Origin: Sandaracinaceae bacterium
Lineage (GTDB): Bacteria; Myxococcota_A; Polyangia; Polyangiales; Houyiibacteriaceae
Assembly (NCBI GenBank): GCA_020633055.1
Contig: JACKEJ010000004.1
Span: 558,001 to 622,000, forward strand
Direction: 5' to 3'
DNA length: 64,000 nucleotides
The position numbers were made by a program, and so were the translations under genes. Below, in pieces: positions 55,501 to 62,368 of this stretch. Below the pieces are notes generated by a model. It searched no databases and was not told the origin of the DNA. It was given only the letters and a program-made list of their open reading frames with translations. The number at the start of each line of letters is the position of its first letter. The stretch's first letter is position 1.

Positions 55501-58500
55501 GCTCGCCGCGACGCCGAACGGCGGCCTGTTCGTGAGCGAACGCTGGAACCGGCGCATCCTGAGCGTCGAGCAGCGCGTGGGCACACAGCAGGAATCCCAG
55601 TTCCGCGTGCCCTCGCCCGACGGGTCCGTGGTCTACCACTTCGACCTCACGGGCCGTCATCTCTCCACGCAAGACGCCGTCACGGGCGCCCATCTGCTGC
55701 GCTTCGAGTACGACGAGGAGGACGGCTACTTGAGCGGCATCCTCGACGTGGATGGGCGGCGCACGTCGTTCGATCGCAGCGTCCCCGGTCAGATTCAAGT
55801 GCACGCTCCCGATGGACCGGGAGGCGAGCACGTCACGACCACGCTTCAGCTGAACGCCGACGGTTACACCGACACCATCGCCGACCCGGTGGGGGCCGTG
55901 TGGGCGTTCGACTACGCGGAGGGCGGCCTGCTTGAGCGTATGTGGCGGCCCCGTGCCAACGAAGGGGGGGTGCGCAGCGGTGAGCCCTACGAGTTCGACT
56001 ATGCCTTGTACGAACGCGTGCCGGGCAGCGGCATTGGAACGCCCCGGCTAGCGAGCGACCGGGACCCCACGGGTGGGACGCAGAACTTGCAGATTCCGCC
56101 CGGCGGACACGTGGCGGTGGTGAGCCCGGTGATGAGCCCGTGGTGCGGTGGTCTCGCGCAGAGCGGGTGGTCGGTCGACAGCACGTCGACCACGGTGACG
56201 CGCACGCAGCACGGCATGACGACGACGTACGTGACGGGTCGCAACGGGCCGCTTGCGCCGTTGACGTCCACCGTGACGGCGCCGAACGGGCGCGTGACGT
56301 CGCATACGGAGCGCGACTCGGCGAACATCGTACGGAGCACGTTCCCCGGGGGTACGCTGGTGGTGCAGCAGGCACCCGACCCCGTGGTGGGCGAAGAAGC
56401 GCCGTATCCGGCGAGCTCCACGCTATCTCTCGAGGCTGCGCACGGCCGACCGGCGCTCTCCATGGTGGTCACCAGCACGCGGGACGCGACCCTGGACCCG
56501 CTCGTGGCGGCGTATCCCCCGTCGGTCCTGTCGATGACGTCGACTACAACCGTCAACGCGGCACGTACGACGACGACGACCTACGACGGGGCTACGCGGA
56601 CCTACACGACGACGTCGGCCCAAGGGCACACGACTCAGGTGCGCGTGGACGCGCAAGGCCGCACGGTGGAGGTGCGTGCGCCTGGGCAGGTGCCGACCCA
56701 CTTCGCGTACGACTCGCAGGGCTACCTGCAGGCGGTCACGCGCGGGGACGGCACGCTACGCCGCATGGACTACACCTACGACGCCCGTGGATTCATGGAC
56801 AGCATGAGCACGCAGGTGTCGAGTGGTCGGGTCACGACCGTGAACTACTCGTCCATCGACGGTCGCGGATTCCCGCAAGAAGTGCAGGTGCCCGGCATCG
56901 GCGCGACGACCACCTTCCGTCCGGACATCGAGGGCGCGGCGGAGGGCGTGACACCCCCCGGGCAGCCGGAGCACCAGTTCGACTACGACGCGCTGGGACG
57001 CGCGACAGAGTACCGGCCGCCCGGGGTGGCCGAGGTGGCGGACCCGGCGGACTGCCCGGCGGGGGCGACGTGCAGCGTGTACGACTTCGCGCGGCGCCTG
57101 GACGAGGTGGTGCAGGCGGACGGGCAGGTGCTGGACATGCACTACAACACGGCGACGGGGCAGCTGACCTCGGTGGATGTGCCGGGCGACGGGACGTACG
57201 CATACACGTACTACCCCACGACGGGGCACGTTGACACGGTGACGGGCCCGGCGGGGACGACGGCGGTCCAGACGCTGTGGCAATCGGACCTACCGGTGGC
57301 GACGATCGCGACGGGGCCGGTGCCTGGGCGTGTGGACGTGACGTACAACAACTTCCTCGAGACGGCGCAGCTGGCGGTGACGGGCGGGCACGGTGTGGCG
57401 TACAGCTACGACCTGGACGGCCTCGTGGTGGGAACGTCGCGTGTGAGTGGTCCGTCGACGGCGGGGATGACGCTGACGCGGTCTGCGCTGGACGGGCACG
57501 TGGAGCAAGACGTGCTTGGGCTGGTGCAGACGGAGTACGCTGTGGACGTGAGCGCGACGACGCCCGGCTTTGGCGACTACCTGGGGAGCACGGTGCGTGC
57601 GAACGGGGCCGAGGTGTATGCGTCGGCCTACCAGCACGATGCGCTCGGGCGCATCACGGAGTGGGCGGAGACGGTGGAGGGCGTGAGCCGGGTGCAGCGC
57701 TTCGAGTACGACGACGCGGGGCGGCTGGTGAGCGTGCGGGACGGGCTGGACGCGCCAGTGGCGGACTACGCTTACGACCTGAACGGGAACCGCACGAACG
57801 TGGTGGAGGCGGACCGTGTGCTGGAGCTGGGCGTGAACCTGGGCTGCGCGGACAGCGGCGGCGTGCCACTCGCGCGCGGCGCGAACGACCGCGACGAGCT
57901 GTGCCGGCACGGGGAGTACGACTACGCCTACGACGCGAACGGACGGCTCGAGACGCGCACGAACGCGAGCGACCCGCTGGACGAGACGGTCTACACCTAC
58001 GACGGCGCCGGGCGGCTGCACCGGGTGGCCATCGGGAGCACGACGGTGGACTACGTGCACGACGCGCTGGGCCGGCGCGTGGGGCGGGTGGTGAACGGGG
58101 TGTTCGAGCGGGGCTGGCTGTACAAGGACAGCCTGAACCCCATCGCGCAGGTGGACGCGACGGGCGCGGTGCAGGCGACGTACGTGTACGTGACGCGGGC
58201 GAACGTGCCGGACTACGTCGTGGCGGCGAGCGGGGACGTCTACCGCGTGGTGGCCGACCACCTGGGCTCGCTGCGCATGCTGGTGAACACGACCACGGGC
58301 GCGGTCACGGCGCGCCGCGACTACGACGTGTGGGGCCGGGTCACGTTCGAGAGCGGCGACCACAGCCTGCACCCCTTCGGGTACGCGGGCGGGCTCTACG
58401 ACGCAGACACCGGCCTCGTGCGCTTCGGGGTGCGCGACTACGACGCGGACACCGGGCGGTGGACCGCGCCCGAGCCGCTGGGGTTTACCGCGGAGATGAA

Positions 58501-58981
58501 CTGGTACCGGTATGCCAATGGGGATCCGGTGAACTTCGTCGACACGAGCGGTACCGTCGCGTTCGCGCTTCCGGCTATTGGTGCGGTGGCCGCGGGCGGG
58601 GCACTCGCTGCGGCTGCGGGGGCTGTGTTGTTGGTCGGAAGCGCCGCGCTTCTCGGGTATGCCATCTACCAGGGTGGGAGCGCGCTTGCGGACTACATCG
58701 ACCGGTCCCGGGGTCGAGAGTCTGACCGTTCCGACGGGCGCCCCCGCCCGCGTCCTGTCGACCGACCCCCACCCGGCGGGGGTGGAAGCGATGGAGGCGA
58801 CGGGAATGGACGTCGGCCGAACAAGCTGAGCTGCACGATCAAGTGCACTCTCCGCCACCCCCCTGGGTCGGCGGCTTGGACGGCCTGCATGACTTGGTGC
58901 CAGGGATATCCTCCAATTCCGCCATATACTCCACCAAGCGGAGGAGACGGGGGAGGCGGGGGGCTTTGCCAGGCGGCCTAG
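50390..58981 (+). CDS. Rhs/YD-repeat protein with DCDG repeats (3' part of split giant gene)
   Basis: 2,863 residues from GTG 50390, but the homologous frame runs back to 50351; the natural N-terminus is the fragment at 45636. Domains in order: DCDG modules (residues 1-~705); a carboxypeptidase-regulatory-like fold (RGCVRERDGSPIPGVRVFAP, ~805-870); a linker with SVLGRSIADVTLP-like beta sandwich; propeller-like repeats (~1380-1740: EHVALGPDGSLFVVLSQNFG); YD repeats (~1740-2600: LLRFEYDEEDGYLSGILDVD); an Rhs core (~2620-2715: LYDADTGLVRFGVRDYDADT, TAPEPLGF, then NGDPVNFVDTSG). The last ~145 residues form a separate tip with a hydrophobic hairpin (AFALPAIGAVAAGGALAAAA), a charged Arg/Pro/Gly linker and a Cys-rich end. 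Without the signal it is probably not exported unless an internal start is used. Confidence 0.88.
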   Translation: MSGAVQDSCAPGAATGADTLCDGMDEDCDGAVDEAYAATATACGVGVCGATGATSCVSGAVQDSCAPGAATGADTLCDGMDEDCDGSTDEGYVSTATSCGVGVCGATGVTSCVAGTVSDSCTAGSATGSDTACDGLDEDCDGAVDEAYASTATTCGVGVCGATGATSCVAGTVQDSCAPGSATGADTACDGLDEDCDGAVDEAYAATATACGVGVCGATGATSCVSGAVQDSCAPGAATGADTLCDGMDEDCDGSTDEGYVSTATSCGVGVCGATGVTSCVAGTVSDSCTAGSATGSDTACDGLDEDCDGAVDEAYASTATTCGVGVCGATGATSCVSGAVQDSCAPGAATGADTLCDGMDEDCDGAVDEAYAATATACGVGVCGATGATSCVSGAVQDSCAPGAATGADVLCDGLDEDCDGSVDEGYVSTATSCGVGVCSATGATSCVAGAVVDSCEAGSATGADTVCDGLDEDCDGSTDEGYVSTATSCGVGVCGAAGVTSCMSGTVMDSCTAGGATGADTVCDGLDEDCDGSVDEAYLPTPTACGQGVCASIGATGCVSGAAVDLCEPSAATGADVLCDGLDEDCDGTVDEAYVSTATTCGVGVCGGTGLTSCAAGAVQDSCVVGAPTGADDVCDGADEDCDGLVDEGYAPVATSCGLGLCAATGATVCTLGAVVDTCTPGAPAAQDGCGGGDEDCDGAEDEDCCTPMTCVEAQATCGVVSDGCGGTMVCGTCDAPEVCGADGVPNTCGLAVLPPDPATVAPPTTVPLQNNLLGSLGFLFEGPNPIQGGTLAGAFGERQASAVRGCVRERDGSPIPGVRVFAPRHPEYGYAFTRADGCYDFVLNGGGRTILEYRQDNYLSVQRPVEVTWGAFVPMPPVVLIRQSAVSTRIELGAPTAQVAVGEPQTDVSGTRTPVAYFPAGIQAVVNADGSSSPLSLGTLRMTEFTVGSTGADAMPALMPASSLYTFAMDISFDEAGQRSEVEFDRDLYTYVENFLDFPVGSVVPAARYDQEASLWVPTIDGAVIEVVSVTGGLADIDADSDPGAEDPALLLEALGIDDEERAFLAAQYAPGTQLWRTPARHFSNVDYNASGRLMSDPDPGAIPWSDPESPQKDCRIGGSIIYCQRQSLGEQVPVSGTGFSLHYQSDRVVANDAFNRTIDIDFRGLTVPPEATAFGVRVDVLGRSIADVTLPLDTETYSVSWDGLDAYGRPWGREVQAEYYVDVIVPYEYYLQVKSSLRTTLPGGAVVIGAATSSLGGGGGACVPGADPCCVGGGPAVVRTGTTSQAPPMTQTIIPAHRVVDGRETGLLTRRYTAVLGRRTVESAGLGGWGVDQLHSFDPSRGVLMMGDGTTLEPSDTNSPVRIVSGAKSAGTQPLYPDAGGDWAAMANLPAPEHVALGPDGSLFVVLSQNFGSRQIWRITPDGRILPVLVNAARTPAAWAAWMASAVNNVNVENSLEIHSFAVDGNGDMYITDAQPWRHLVRMRRSGSIAEPVYAESELLVGHATSGSNLPPPAWQEGGVAYTSFMDIRGLAVTTDGLVYVQDQTSRVVELTPSGRFRTRYAPQYPGIYGLSTGTHNAVVVREGVSPQNPRFLLRELLPGGETRILAGGGATTPADGVVASEAQLMGDGSFGNDFSVGADGTLYFTHVRPFGSECDGRDVYRLNGGSLERVLLGAVSPLLNLTPTACFSAPVPLTGRPFALAATPNGGLFVSERWNRRILSVEQRVGTQQESQFRVPSPDGSVVYHFDLTGRHLSTQDAVTGAHLLRFEYDEEDGYLSGILDVDGRRTSFDRSVPGQIQVHAPDGPGGEHVTTTLQLNADGYTDTIADPVGAVWAFDYAEGGLLERMWRPRANEGGVRSGEPYEFDYALYERVPGSGIGTPRLASDRDPTGGTQNLQIPPGGHVAVVSPVMSPWCGGLAQSGWSVDSTSTTVTRTQHGMTTTYVTGRNGPLAPLTSTVTAPNGRVTSHTERDSANIVRSTFPGGTLVVQQAPDPVVGEEAPYPASSTLSLEAAHGRPALSMVVTSTRDATLDPLVAAYPPSVLSMTSTTTVNAARTTTTTYDGATRTYTTTSAQGHTTQVRVDAQGRTVEVRAPGQVPTHFAYDSQGYLQAVTRGDGTLRRMDYTYDARGFMDSMSTQVSSGRVTTVNYSSIDGRGFPQEVQVPGIGATTTFRPDIEGAAEGVTPPGQPEHQFDYDALGRATEYRPPGVAEVADPADCPAGATCSVYDFARRLDEVVQADGQVLDMHYNTATGQLTSVDVPGDGTYAYTYYPTTGHVDTVTGPAGTTAVQTLWQSDLPVATIATGPVPGRVDVTYNNFLETAQLAVTGGHGVAYSYDLDGLVVGTSRVSGPSTAGMTLTRSALDGHVEQDVLGLVQTEYAVDVSATTPGFGDYLGSTVRANGAEVYASAYQHDALGRITEWAETVEGVSRVQRFEYDDAGRLVSVRDGLDAPVADYAYDLNGNRTNVVEADRVLELGVNLGCADSGGVPLARGANDRDELCRHGEYDYAYDANGRLETRTNASDPLDETVYTYDGAGRLHRVAIGSTTVDYVHDALGRRVGRVVNGVFERGWLYKDSLNPIAQVDATGAVQATYVYVTRANVPDYVVAASGDVYRVVADHLGSLRMLVNTTTGAVTARRDYDVWGRVTFESGDHSLHPFGYAGGLYDADTGLVRFGVRDYDADTGRWTAPEPLGFTAEMNWYRYANGDPVNFVDTSGTVAFALPAIGAVAAGGALAAAAGAVLLVGSAALLGYAIYQGGSALADYIDRSRGRESDRSDGRPRPRPVDRPPPGGGGSDGGDGNGRRPNKLSCTIKCTLRHPPGSAAWTACMTWCQGYPPIPPYTPPSGGDGGGGGLCQAA

Positions 58982-58993
58982 GCGGAGAGCAGC

Positions 58994-59650
58994 ATGCATA
59001 ACTCAACTGAAGCACTTGAACGCGCATACCGGCGCGGGGAAGACGGCGCGACCCTCGCAGCCCATCTCTTGGAAGATGGCCAGTTCGCGACGGTCCTTGA
59101 GGTACTTCCGAGCGTCCCTCGCCAGGCGCGACTCGAACTACGGATGCTGTTGATGGCCTCCGGGTCCCGACACGGGGAATGGGAGGTGGTCGAAGGTGTC
59201 CGTAGACACCTCTACGCGCTTTCCCCAACCACGGTTGATGAGTCCGTACGCCTTGATCTGGAGATCGCCACGATGCGGCTGCACCTGGGTCGAGGCGAGC
59301 GGAGGTCGGGGCTGCGCTACGTGCGCGCCCGAACAGACGCAGGTGGGCTCCTCGGTCATGTGTCGCTCGTGGCTCGTGCAACCTGGGAGCTACGCTCCGG
59401 CCGAGCAGACAAGGCCATCGATACACTGCTGTGTGCAGCGAAGGTGTTCGCTGAATACTTCGATCAGATCGATCCGTGGATCCTGCCTTCAGAGTGGCTT
59501 GCAGGCCATCTCGCACGTAGCAGTGTCAACAACGCTCGGGCGCTGACACCGTACTTCGAAGTTGTGCGGAGGAGTCGCGCGCGCGTTGCTGGGACACCTC
59601 TTGCAGAGCAGCTTTCGAAGCCTTCCGACCCCGACTGGCTTCTCAGCTAG
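58994..59650 (+). CDS. Hypothetical helical protein, candidate immunity protein of the Rhs tip
   Basis: About 218 residues, 12 bp after the Rhs stop, with GGAG about 8 nt before the ATG. No signal peptide or membrane helix. Composition is helix-rich with Arg/Leu/Glu and a repeat-like character (LARATWELRSGRADKAIDTL, LCAAKVFAEYFDQIDPWILP) recalling TPR-like folds. A gene directly after an Rhs tip normally encodes the cognate immunity protein; that is the only basis for the role. GC content is visibly lower than in neighbouring genes, which fits acquisition with the tip. Confidence 0.6.
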   Translation: MHNSTEALERAYRRGEDGATLAAHLLEDGQFATVLEVLPSVPRQARLELRMLLMASGSRHGEWEVVEGVRRHLYALSPTTVDESVRLDLEIATMRLHLGRGERRSGLRYVRARTDAGGLLGHVSLVARATWELRSGRADKAIDTLLCAAKVFAEYFDQIDPWILPSEWLAGHLARSSVNNARALTPYFEVVRRSRARVAGTPLAEQLSKPSDPDWLLS

Positions 59651-59696
59651 ACGGTGACCGACGAGTTGTTCGGCGGTCGTGGCTTACACACGCGGG

Positions 59697-60245
59697 CGGG
59701 CAGGTGCTGGACATGCGCTACAACACGGCGACGGGGCAGCTGACGTCGGTGGACGTGCCGGACGATGGGACGTACGCGTACACGTACTACCCGACGACGG
59801 GCCACGTGGACACGGTGACGGGCCCGGCGGGGACGACGGCGATTCAGACGCTGTGGCAGTCGGACCTGCCGGTGGCGACGATCGCGACGGGCCCGGTGCC
59901 TGGGCGCGTGGACGTGACGGGCACGGTGTGGCGTACAGCTACGACCTGGACGGGCTGGTGGTGGGGACGTCACGCGTGAGCGGCCCGTCGACGGCGGGGA
60001 TGACGCTGACGCGGTCCACGCTGGACGGGCACGTGGAGCAAGACGTGCTGGGGTTGGTGCAGACGGAGTACGCTGTGGACGTGAGCGCAGCGACGCCCGG
60101 CTTTGGCGACTACCAAGGGAGCACGGTGCGTGCGAACGGGGCCGAGGTGTACGCGTCGTCGTACCAGCACGACGGGCTCGGGCGCATCACGGAGTGGGCG
60201 GAGACGGTGGAGGGGGTGAGCCGGGTGCAGCGCTTCGAGTACGAC
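59697..60245 (+). pseudogene. Displaced partial copy of the Rhs gene
   Basis: Corresponds to 57121-57712 of the main gene (592 bp) with a 43-bp deletion (549 bp remain); the deletion removes a stretch between two GTGACG copies and shifts the frame. Both sides read as VLDMRYNTATGQLTSVDVPD and, in the other frame, TLDGHVEQDVLGLVQTEYAV. Identity is high but not complete. It has no start and ends with a TGA just after RFEYDK, where similarity to the main gene stops. Such orphan Rhs ends normally carry displaced tips and their immunity genes. Confidence 0.85.
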
Positions 60246-60247
60246 AA

Positions 60248-60520
60248 GTGACGAGCTTGGACAAGCTGCTCGTATCCGTGGTTCTTGTCTGCTGGGCCGT
60301 CGCGGGCATTCTCCTCGCTCTTGGTGAGATTGGGTTCGCCTTACCCTTTGCTCTCTTCCTCCCGGCGTGGGCGGGCTACTACAAGCTCATGTCTCGTCGG
60401 ATCCTCAAGCAGCTTGATGACGAGAGGAGGGCGCAGCTGATGGTGGGATTGAAATACGCCGACGAAAACGATGCTTCCCGCGTTCCTCCGAATCCGCCAG
60501 ACATGGCAGACGACTATTGA
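60248..60520 (+). CDS. Small two-helix membrane protein, orphan immunity-like
   Basis: About 90 residues from a GTG at 60248 that overlaps the TGA ending the Rhs copy (GTGA). Two hydrophobic segments (LLVSVVLVCWAVAGILLALG; IGFALPFALFLPAWAGYYKL) precede a charged cytoplasmic tail (RRILKQLDDERRAQLMVGLK). Small membrane proteins placed directly after Rhs ends often protect against pore-forming or periplasm-acting tips, but no tip is preserved here. Function is therefore inferred from position only. Confidence 0.5.
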   Translation: MTSLDKLLVSVVLVCWAVAGILLALGEIGFALPFALFLPAWAGYYKLMSRRILKQLDDERRAQLMVGLKYADENDASRVPPNPPDMADDY

Positions 60521-60525
60521 CCTTC

Positions 60526-60672
60526 GTGTCTACCAAGGCACCACTCATTGCTTCGCTTAGCTTAACCTCGCAGGAACTCCGGTATATCGCGCAGCACTGG
60601 AACCGGTTCCAAGGTGCGGTAACGTTCATTCGGGACGGTATTGTCGTTCCCGCTTCTCAGGTCATCCGATGA
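60526..60672 (+). CDS. Possible 48-residue small protein
   Basis: A GTG-started frame reading APLIASLSLTSQELRYIAQH, then FQGAVTFIRDGIVVPASQVI, with a TGA that overlaps the ATG of the next gene (ATGA). It lies in AT-richer DNA than the surroundings and is too short for firm support. It could be a real small gene or the leftover C-terminal end of a displaced toxin tip. Confidence 0.3.
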   Translation: MSTKAPLIASLSLTSQELRYIAQHWNRFQGAVTFIRDGIVVPASQVIR

Positions 60673-61091
60673 GTTCGCCCGAACATCACATCTATCAGAG
60701 GCTGCCGTTCGGTAAGTTCGAGCTCTTGTTGGACGGACCACGGGACTGGCTGGCGGTCACCCTGTGCTCCGCTGACGCCGACACGGCTCTGGGGGCTTGT
60801 CCGGCCGCTGACGTACGAGACGCGGTTGCTCGGCTGCGCGACGCGGTCCGCGACGGATGGAGCGGACCGGCGGACGGAGACATCGCCGGCGAACCTGTCT
60901 GGTGGTTGATGTCGCTAAGCGAGCGTCACGTGACGCTATACGCTAGTGGTCCGACACTGGCGGGGGTCCACATCTACTTGCAGTCCGCGGATGGGACTTT
61001 CCTCGCGAACGTCTGGGTGCCTAGGGAGGCATGCGGGCCTTGGGCGCGGTGGGCCTGCGACGACCTGGTGGACGACCCCGTAGGCTCCTAA
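60669..61091 (+). CDS. Hypothetical protein, candidate immunity protein
   Basis: About 140 residues, soluble, no signal. The alternating strands (FELLLDGPRDWLAVTLCSAD; HVTLYASGPTLAGVHIYLQS) around a helix (DVRDAVARLRDAVRDGW) suggest a small alpha/beta sandwich of the kind used by many immunity proteins. It follows the displaced Rhs copy and overlaps the small ORF before it by 4 bp. Unrecognised; the immunity role is an inference from location. Confidence 0.5.
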   Translation: MSSPEHHIYQRLPFGKFELLLDGPRDWLAVTLCSADADTALGACPAADVRDAVARLRDAVRDGWSGPADGDIAGEPVWWLMSLSERHVTLYASGPTLAGVHIYLQSADGTFLANVWVPREACGPWARWACDDLVDDPVGS

Positions 61092-61188
61092 CCGATGTCG
61101 CACGACGTGACACGACCGTATTCGTTCGGTGAATCGCGTCCTTGACGCACCCCCCCGAACCGCCAGCAAGGGCGAGCACGTCGGCGAG

Positions 61189-61215
61189 TACGTGCACGAC
61201 GCGCTGGGCCGGCGC
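61189..61215 (+). repeat. 27-bp Rhs scrap
   Basis: These 27 bases are identical to 58052-58078 of the main Rhs gene (encoding YVHDALGRR). Similarity stops on both sides. It marks another recombination endpoint of the Rhs locus, immediately followed by the broken RCC1-type gene. Confidence 0.7.
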
Positions 61216-61530
61216 CCCAACAGCGACCACGTCCCGTGGCCTGCGTGAGGCACGTCCGGTCGCCGCTGGTGGCGATGTCGATGACGGGTCTAGGTCGACC
61301 GAGACGTCGAGCTGGCCCTCGTGACTTTGGCCCCATCAGGACACCTGGCCGGAGGCGGTGCGTGCGCAGGTGTGGGCACGGCCGGCGGCGACCTCGAGCA
61401 CACGCGCTAGGCCTAGTGGCCGCGCGGCCTGGCTGTCAGCGTTGCTGCCCCAGCAAGGCACGCCGCTGGCGAGCGCGGCGGACTGCTGCCAGCACACGAG
61501 CACGCCGCGCTGCTGGCCCGTCCGGCCACC
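61216..61530 (-). pseudogene. RCC1-repeat protein remnant
   Basis: Read on the minus strand: VPCWGSNADSQAARPLGLAR, then VLEVAAGRAHTCARTASGQV, the pattern of RCC1-type propeller repeats. A TGA (61336-61338) stands where the repeat needs Cys (S-stop-WG for SCWG). The same frame then reads WGQSHEGQLDVSV, and a further repeat appears in another frame as IDIATSGDRTCLTQATGRGR followed by CWG. Thus one nonsense mutation and at least one frameshift. Only about two repeats remain of a gene that normally has seven or more. Confidence 0.7.
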
Positions 61531-61548
61531 ACAGCGCATGCTCGACGC

Positions 61549-62352
61549 GTGTCCCTCGCTGCCCCCGGCTTCTTCTTCGAGCCCGACGCGTTCGAAGCGC
61601 ACGCGCGCGCCCACGCGGGGCGCTTCGCCGAGGCCACCCCCTTCCCGCACGCCGTCATCGACCAGCTGCTGGACCCGGCGCTGGCCGACGCGCTGGCGGA
61701 CGCGTTCCCGACGCCCGCGCACCCGCACTGGAAGCGCGTGGATCACCCCGAGCAAGCGGCGCGCCTGGGCCACCTCCAGCGCAGTGGCTTCGAGGGCGTG
61801 TCCCCCCTGCTGCGCCACACGCTGGCCGAACTCAACGGCGCCGAGTTCCTCGGCTTCCTGGAGCGCCTGACGGGGCTGCGTGGCCTCGTGCCCGACCCCG
61901 CGTTCCGCGCCGCGGGGCTGCACATGACGCTGCCCGGAGGCCACCTGGACCTGCACGCGGACTTCAACCGCGACCGCTTCCGCGACCTGTCGCGCGTGCT
62001 CACGGTGCTCGTCTACTTGAACCCCGGCTGGGACGACGCGTGGGGCGGCGCGCTCGAGCTGTGGCCACCCGACCTCACCGAGTGCGCCGCGCGCATCGCG
62101 CCCACGCACAACCGCTGCGTGGTGCTGCAGAACGGCGACACGGGCTACCACGGGCACCCGAGCCCACTGCGCTGCCCGCCCGACCGCGCACGCCAGAGCC
62201 TCGCCGCCTACTACTACCTGAGCGACGCGGCCCGCGCGCAGCAGGACCCCACGTACCAGCCGAGCCCCGCGCGTGGCGCCGTGTGGGTGCGCCCCGCTGG
62301 CCCCCCAGGTCCGGTTCGTGGCCCGCGTGGGCCTGTCACGGGCGCGCCCTAG
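61549..62352 (+). CDS. 2-oxoglutarate/Fe(II)-dependent dioxygenase-like protein
   Basis: About 267 residues from a GTG. The double-stranded beta-helix iron site is visible: LHADFNRDRF with the His-x-Asp pair (near residue 135), the distal His in GYHGHPSPL and the 2OG-binding Arg in RQSLAAYYYL. The FPHAVIDQLLDPALADALAD start and LVYLNPGWDDAWGGALELW block match the prolyl-4-hydroxylase-like 2OG-FeII_Oxy_3 family. Such enzymes hydroxylate proteins or small molecules; the substrate is not evident. The C-terminus (GPPGPVRGPRGPVTGAP) is low complexity. Confidence 0.85.
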   Translation: MSLAAPGFFFEPDAFEAHARAHAGRFAEATPFPHAVIDQLLDPALADALADAFPTPAHPHWKRVDHPEQAARLGHLQRSGFEGVSPLLRHTLAELNGAEFLGFLERLTGLRGLVPDPAFRAAGLHMTLPGGHLDLHADFNRDRFRDLSRVLTVLVYLNPGWDDAWGGALELWPPDLTECAARIAPTHNRCVVLQNGDTGYHGHPSPLRCPPDRARQSLAAYYYLSDAARAQQDPTYQPSPARGAVWVRPAGPPGPVRGPRGPVTGAP

Positions 62353-62368
62353 CGCCCATACTCGGGCG

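Noticed and set aside
57290..58999. Long minus-strand open frame opposite the Rhs core
   Set aside because: High-GC codon bias opens antisense frames; the translation is His/Arg/Val-rich without any domain, while the plus strand clearly encodes Rhs repeats.
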